Positions 60,394-64,000 of a DNA stretch of 64,000 nt are shown piece by piece. The stretch covers positions 1,968,501 to 2,032,500 of the forward strand of contig NC_018010.1 in NCBI RefSeq assembly GCF_000265405.1, read 5' to 3'. Below the pieces are notes generated by a model, which was not told the origin of the DNA, made no database searches, and saw nothing but the letters and a program-made list of their open reading frames with translations. This DNA comes from Belliella baltica DSM 15883. Lineage in GTDB: Bacteria; Bacteroidota; Bacteroidia; Cytophagales; Cyclobacteriaceae. Every line of letters begins with the position of its first letter. Within the stretch, counting starts at the first letter, position 1. The translations under genes and the position numbers were made by a program.

Positions 60394-61848
60394 ATGCAAA
60401 AACTTAATTTAAGTCAGGTTCTTTCCCAAAAGCTGTCTCCTCAGCAGATTCAGTTTATCAAATTACTCCAAGTGCCAACAGCCGAGTTGGATGCAAGAGT
60501 AGAAGAGGAGCTTGAGATTAATCCTGCATTGGAGGAAGGCCGGGATGAAGAGGAGAAAAATCCAGAAGAAGAGTTTCCTGAGAATTTCGATGAAGACATG
60601 GGTTCCAGAGAAGGGGATGTCAATATCGATGATTATCTCAATGAAGATTATGGCGGTTACAAAATGCAGGGAGATGGAAATTACTCCCCTGATGACGAAG
60701 ATAGAGAAATTCCCATTTCTGGTGGCGTCTCTCTTCATGAGCAATTGATAGCTCAATTGAGTTACCTAAAGCTTGATGAAACGCAGCAGCTTATTGGAAG
60801 ACAATTGATTGGAAGTATTGAGAATGATGGGTATATAAGAAGGGATTTGGAGTCAATCATCAATGATTTGGCTTTTGGCCAAAATGTAGAATCTGATCTG
60901 GATGAAGTAGAGGAAATTTTAAGGAAAATCCAAAACTTTGATCCTCCAGGAATAGCGGCTCGAAACCTTCAGGAGTGTTTGTTAATTCAATTAGAAAGAA
61001 AAGAGCATCCAGATGATCCTCATGTTCAGAATGCAGTAAGGATTATAAATGACTGCTTTGAAGAATTTACCAAGAAGCACTATACCAAAATTCAAAAAAA
61101 GCTCAATATTGAAGATGATGAATTGAAAGAGGCTGTTCATTTGATTACTCGTCTCAACCCTAAGCCAGGAGGGATTTCTGATGGAATGGTCAAAACTCAA
61201 TATATCATTCCTGACTTTATCTTGTCAAATGTCAATGGAAAGTTTGAAATCTCTCTTAATTCTAAAAATGCACCAGAACTCCGAGTGAGTAAATCTTATT
61301 CAGAGATGTTTGAGGCGTATGACAAAAGTGATAAGAAGGATAAGAAACTTAAAGAGACGGTTACCTTTGTCAAGCAAAAACTAGATGCTGCTAAATGGTT
61401 TATTGATGCCATCAAACAAAGACAACATACTCTACTCAAGACGATGCAGTCTATTTTGGATTATCAAGAGGAGTTTTTTCAAGAGGGAGACGAAACCAAA
61501 TTGAAACCGATGATCTTAAAAGATATCGCCGATCGAATAGAAATGGATATTTCTACAGTGTCGCGGGTTGCTAATAGTAAAGCCATTCAAACAGAATTTG
61601 GGATTTATCCTTTGAAATACTTCTTTTCAGAAGGTATTGCCACGGATTCTGGAGAAGATGTAAGTAACAAAGAAGTGAAAAGTGTGTTACAAACATTGGT
61701 AGATGGTGAAAATAAGAGAAAACCATTATCCGACGATAAACTCGTGAAACTATTGAATGATAAAGGGTATAATATCGCTAGGAGAACAGTTGCTAAATAC
61801 AGAGAGCAGTTGCAGATCCCTGTTGCTAGATTAAGGAAAGAGTTGTAA
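60394..61848 (+). CDS. rpoN: RNA polymerase sigma-54 factor
   Basis: A 484-residue sigma factor. Region I at the start is Gln/Leu-rich (LSQVLSQKLSPQQIQFIKLLQVPTAELDARVEEELEINPAL) and binds activators. An acidic region II follows, then the core-binding region III, a helix-turn-helix (LKDIADRIEMDISTVSRVANSKAIQTEFGIYPLKYFFSE) and the RpoN box NIARRTVAKYREQLQIP. It directs transcription of genes that need AAA+ enhancer-binding proteins. Its stop codon is immediately followed by the GTG of the next gene. Confidence 0.97.
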   Translation: MQKLNLSQVLSQKLSPQQIQFIKLLQVPTAELDARVEEELEINPALEEGRDEEEKNPEEEFPENFDEDMGSREGDVNIDDYLNEDYGGYKMQGDGNYSPDDEDREIPISGGVSLHEQLIAQLSYLKLDETQQLIGRQLIGSIENDGYIRRDLESIINDLAFGQNVESDLDEVEEILRKIQNFDPPGIAARNLQECLLIQLERKEHPDDPHVQNAVRIINDCFEEFTKKHYTKIQKKLNIEDDELKEAVHLITRLNPKPGGISDGMVKTQYIIPDFILSNVNGKFEISLNSKNAPELRVSKSYSEMFEAYDKSDKKDKKLKETVTFVKQKLDAAKWFIDAIKQRQHTLLKTMQSILDYQEEFFQEGDETKLKPMILKDIADRIEMDISTVSRVANSKAIQTEFGIYPLKYFFSEGIATDSGEDVSNKEVKSVLQTLVDGENKRKPLSDDKLVKLLNDKGYNIARRTVAKYREQLQIPVARLRKEL

Positions 61849-62469
61849 GTGTATAAGAGATTTTCAGAATTAATATCGCTGGTATTTCAACCCTTGTTGA
61901 TGCCGTCCCTTATTTTTGCATTTTTGCTTTTCGGTCTCCCAGATTCTGTGATGTTGAAAAGCGGAAATCAAGGTTTGGTGTTTTTCGTAATTGTTGCCAA
62001 TACATTTATTATCCCTTTAGGAATATTAATGACAATGCGATTTACTAAGGTCATCCCGTCTCTTCGAATGGAGGATCGAAGAGAACGGATTTTTCCTTTT
62101 TCCATAATCAGTTTGCTTTACATGATTACGGCTTATTCCTTTTATATAAAAGATTGGATTGACTATAAGTTGATCTTTGCACTTTTTATAATTACGATTT
62201 GTTTGATTTTATTGACTGCAATTAGTTTTTTTTGGAAAATCAGCGCACACATGATAGGAGTGGGAGGTTTGTTAGGGATAATCTTAGCCTACAGTATGAA
62301 TATCCAAAATCATAATTTCTTGTATTATACGCTTGCAGCAATTTTGTTGTCAGGTGTCATTGGTACATCAAGACTTCACCTTAATGCACACACAGCACTT
62401 GAAGTTCTTGCTGGCTTTTTATTGGGATTTGGAGTTTGCTTTGGTTCCAGTTTGATGATTTGGGCATAA
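61849..62469 (+). CDS. PAP2-superfamily-like membrane protein
   Basis: A 206-residue membrane protein with about six helices, starting with GTG directly after the rpoN stop codon. It has the layout of PAP2-type phosphatases (FWKISAHMIGVGGLLG and GTSRLHLNAHTALEVLAGFLLGFG), but the catalytic final Asp of SRxxxxxHxxxD appears as Glu (HTALEVLAG), and the KxxxxxxRP motif is not evident. It may bind or dephosphorylate lipids or be a degenerate member. Likely co-transcribed with rpoN. Confidence 0.75.
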   Translation: MYKRFSELISLVFQPLLMPSLIFAFLLFGLPDSVMLKSGNQGLVFFVIVANTFIIPLGILMTMRFTKVIPSLRMEDRRERIFPFSIISLLYMITAYSFYIKDWIDYKLIFALFIITICLILLTAISFFWKISAHMIGVGGLLGIILAYSMNIQNHNFLYYTLAAILLSGVIGTSRLHLNAHTALEVLAGFLLGFGVCFGSSLMIWA

Positions 62470-62496
62470 AAAAACCGACGCGAAGTCGGTTTTTTT
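62468..62496 (+). terminator. Terminator of rpoN operon
   Basis: Seven A, CCGAC (62475-62479), GCGAA, GTCGG (62485-62489), seven T. The A and T tracts extend the stem to 12 bp. Confidence 0.92.
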
Positions 62497-62639
62497 AATT
62501 TCTTTATTACCAGTACTTAATCATATTTTAATTTTCAATTTCTTTAGAGATACTGATTTTTGATCGGTTAATAAATCATCAGTGGTAAATCAATTGCCTG
62601 ATTTGTCTATAAGTATCTGTTTGCTGAGAATTAATTTTC

Positions 62640-63377
62640 TTAAAACAAAGCCACTGAAATACCAAAATTAAACTGGGTCGCTTGCGTTGCAAAAGGCCCT
62701 TTGTCTTTTTGGAATACTTGGTTCAAGCCATAATATCCCCAAATATTAAAGCCTGGAAAACCTAAGCGGGAATAAACACCATATCTAATTGGCGAGACCC
62801 CAAAATTTTGTCTGTCTTTTACTTTTCTTTCTAAACCTTCACTATCTTTATAAGCGACTTTTGTTTGTGAATTAAGTAAAAATCCCACTTTACCACCGAT
62901 GGCTACTTTCATACTTTTCTGATAGTTACTCCTCTTGAAATGATATCGGATTTCTAAAGGAATATCAAAATATGTCATTGATACATTATTAGTATTGATG
63001 ACAATATCATCCCCATAGACTTCTCTAATATCTAATAATTGGCTTGATTCAGGTCCTATTGCAGGATTGTTGAAGAGTGTTCTGTCTTCAGTAAAAGCAA
63101 GTTTGTCGGTGCCAATCCCAATACCTGGGTTAAATGTAAAGCCAGAGCCCTCTCCGAATAAATTGATCGGAGCTTGATAATAGACATTGAAAGTTCTAGA
63201 AGGAAAAAAACGAGTTGATAAATCATCAGGTTTATTGTTCAATGTATTGAAACCAAAATCCACAAGAAGGTCACCTTTTACATCAGGTCTTCCACCTATT
63301 GGTGTTTTGGTTCGTTCTTGTGCAGATACACTGAAAGTAATTAATCCTACTATGAATAATAAAGTTAGTCGTTTCAT
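62640..63377 (-). CDS. Outer-membrane beta-barrel protein, porin family
   Basis: A 245-residue protein with signal peptide MKRLTLLFIVGLITFSVSAQ and a barrel pattern (GDLLVDFGFNTLNNKP, FTFNPGIGIGTDKLAF, YFDIPLEIRYHFKR, KVAIGGKVGFLLNSQTKVAYKD) ending ATQFNFGISVALF with a terminal Phe. It resembles outer-membrane proteins of the PorT-like barrel group in Bacteroidota. Function unknown. Confidence 0.83.
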   Translation of the reverse strand: MKRLTLLFIVGLITFSVSAQERTKTPIGGRPDVKGDLLVDFGFNTLNNKPDDLSTRFFPSRTFNVYYQAPINLFGEGSGFTFNPGIGIGTDKLAFTEDRTLFNNPAIGPESSQLLDIREVYGDDIVINTNNVSMTYFDIPLEIRYHFKRSNYQKSMKVAIGGKVGFLLNSQTKVAYKDSEGLERKVKDRQNFGVSPIRYGVYSRLGFPGFNIWGYYGLNQVFQKDKGPFATQATQFNFGISVALF

Positions 63378-63512
63378 GAAAGAGATAATTGTATTAAAAT
63401 TGATCGGCTAAATTATGAAAACCTCAGCGATTTATATTCCTTTTTATCTTAATTATTCTTAATTGCTAAAGTTAGAGGTCTGATTATTTTCAAAAAACCT
63501 CAGAGTTTCTGT

Positions 63513-63542
63513 TTGTATATATAAAAATCATATCTACCTTTG
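63513..63542 (+). promoter_or_regulatory. Promoter of tRNA-Arg
   Basis: TTG (63513-63515), 19 nt, TACCTTTG (63535-63542), exact consensus. The mature tRNA begins 12 bases later. Confidence 0.8.
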
Positions 63543-63553
63543 CAATCCCAAAT

Positions 63554-63627
63554 GGCTTCGTAGCTCAACTGAATAGAGCACCTGATTACGGCTCAGGAGG
63601 TTTCAGGTTTGAATCCTGACGAGGTCA
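63554..63627 (+). tRNA. tRNA-Arg (ACG)
   Basis: Acceptor stem GGCTTCG with CGAGGTC (two G-U pairs), discriminator A. D arm TAGCTCAACTGAATAGAGCA, anticodon stem CCTGA/TCAGG with loop TTACGGC giving anticodon ACG, and T arm with GTTTGAATC. CCA is not encoded. The A34 would be edited to inosine by TadA (family knowledge). Confidence 0.95.
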
Positions 63628-64000
63628 CTATTTAATCCTTTAAAAGTATCGGATTTCCCAATAAAGCAATAAGATTTTTAACAGGAGTTTGGTGATACCA
63701 ATCAATTTTCGCAATTGTCCCCCCTGTTAGACGTTTGTTCCTATCCCCTACATCTGTTTTAGAAAGTTAGCGCTTTGCCTACAAGCAATATAAATCTGGA
63801 CAAATCTGTAGAGAGTTTAAGATTGAAGGTTATTTATATTCTTTCTCAACCTTTTCAAAAAAATAATCCGAACAGCATACTCGTTCATATCCTAAGTAGT
63901 TGATTTCGGATGTTTTTCCTGACTGTTAAAAGTCGAAGCTATTTGAGTATAATATCTGAAGATTCTTCACAATAAATATAGTGCTCTAAATTGAAGGTGC
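63628..64000. other. Region after tRNA-Arg to the window end
   Basis: 373 bases with no coding frame, hairpin or repeat that I could support. Possibly the upstream part of a gene or element lying beyond the window. Confidence 0.4.

Overview
The window looks like chromosomal DNA of a marine or freshwater Bacteroidota, most likely a Cytophagales member of the Algoriphagus/Cyclobacteriaceae type. The evidence is AT-rich DNA, Bacteroidota-type promoters (TTG, about 20 nt, TAnnTTTG), a type B T9SS C-terminal sorting domain, many small outer-membrane beta-barrels, DUF5687, DUF3078 and DUF3037 families, a single-subunit cytochrome b succinate dehydrogenase, and a tmRNA with a GESNYAMAA-type tag. Genus assignment is inference from family content only.

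Layout. 1-1322: the end of a DUF5687 ABC permease with its ATPase, then tmRNA on the minus strand (1395-1800). 2160-9315: a frameshifted DUF481 barrel, dnaX with an A10 slippage site, a DUF3078 protein, a LysM transglycosylase, an O-methyltransferase and an M16 peptidase. 9449-10741: aminopeptidase P. 10742-15825 is accessory: a tandemly duplicated lipoprotein plus beta-barrel gene pair with a TATC repeat in the signal peptide. 15874-18656: a pair of composite palindromic repeats enclosing an IS66 element with an 8-bp target duplication and a higBA toxin-antitoxin pair.

18804-21448 is the rplM-rpsI-rpsB-tsf ribosomal operon. 21652-33010 holds housekeeping genes (RluA, SppA, FolK, FabD, carbonic anhydrase), a HipA-like kinase/DUF3037 pair and a 926-residue T9SS-exported surface protein. 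33272-36713 is the sdhCAB operon. 37208-48028 carries a sodium-solute symporter, GNAT and ornithine/alanine racemase-like cluster, ruvC, an envelope-glycan cluster (GT2, small protein, GAF-SpoIIE phosphatase, NodB deacetylase, GT2), then TatD and asparaginase.

48211-51968 is a second accessory region beginning at tRNA-Ser. It holds a second higBA pair whose boundaries resemble an integron gene cassette (two attC-like structured sites with complementary R boxes), then an in-frame chimera of a tyrosine recombinase and an IS91-type transposase, then 1.4 kb of non-coding DNA. 51969-54262 is an exbB-hyp-exbD-exbD energy-transduction operon. 54365-62469 has two MFS transporters, the bifunctional NAD(P)HX repair enzyme, asnS, rpoN and a PAP2-like membrane protein. 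The window ends with a beta-barrel gene and tRNA-Arg.

The most noteworthy observations are the dnaX slippage arrangement in which the zero frame gives the short form and the slipped frame gives tau; the integron-like higBA cassette with an operator embedded in an apparently leaderless promoter; the mosaic tandem duplication with an unstable tetranucleotide repeat; the recombinase-transposase fusion; and the overlapping HipA-like kinase/DUF3037 pair.
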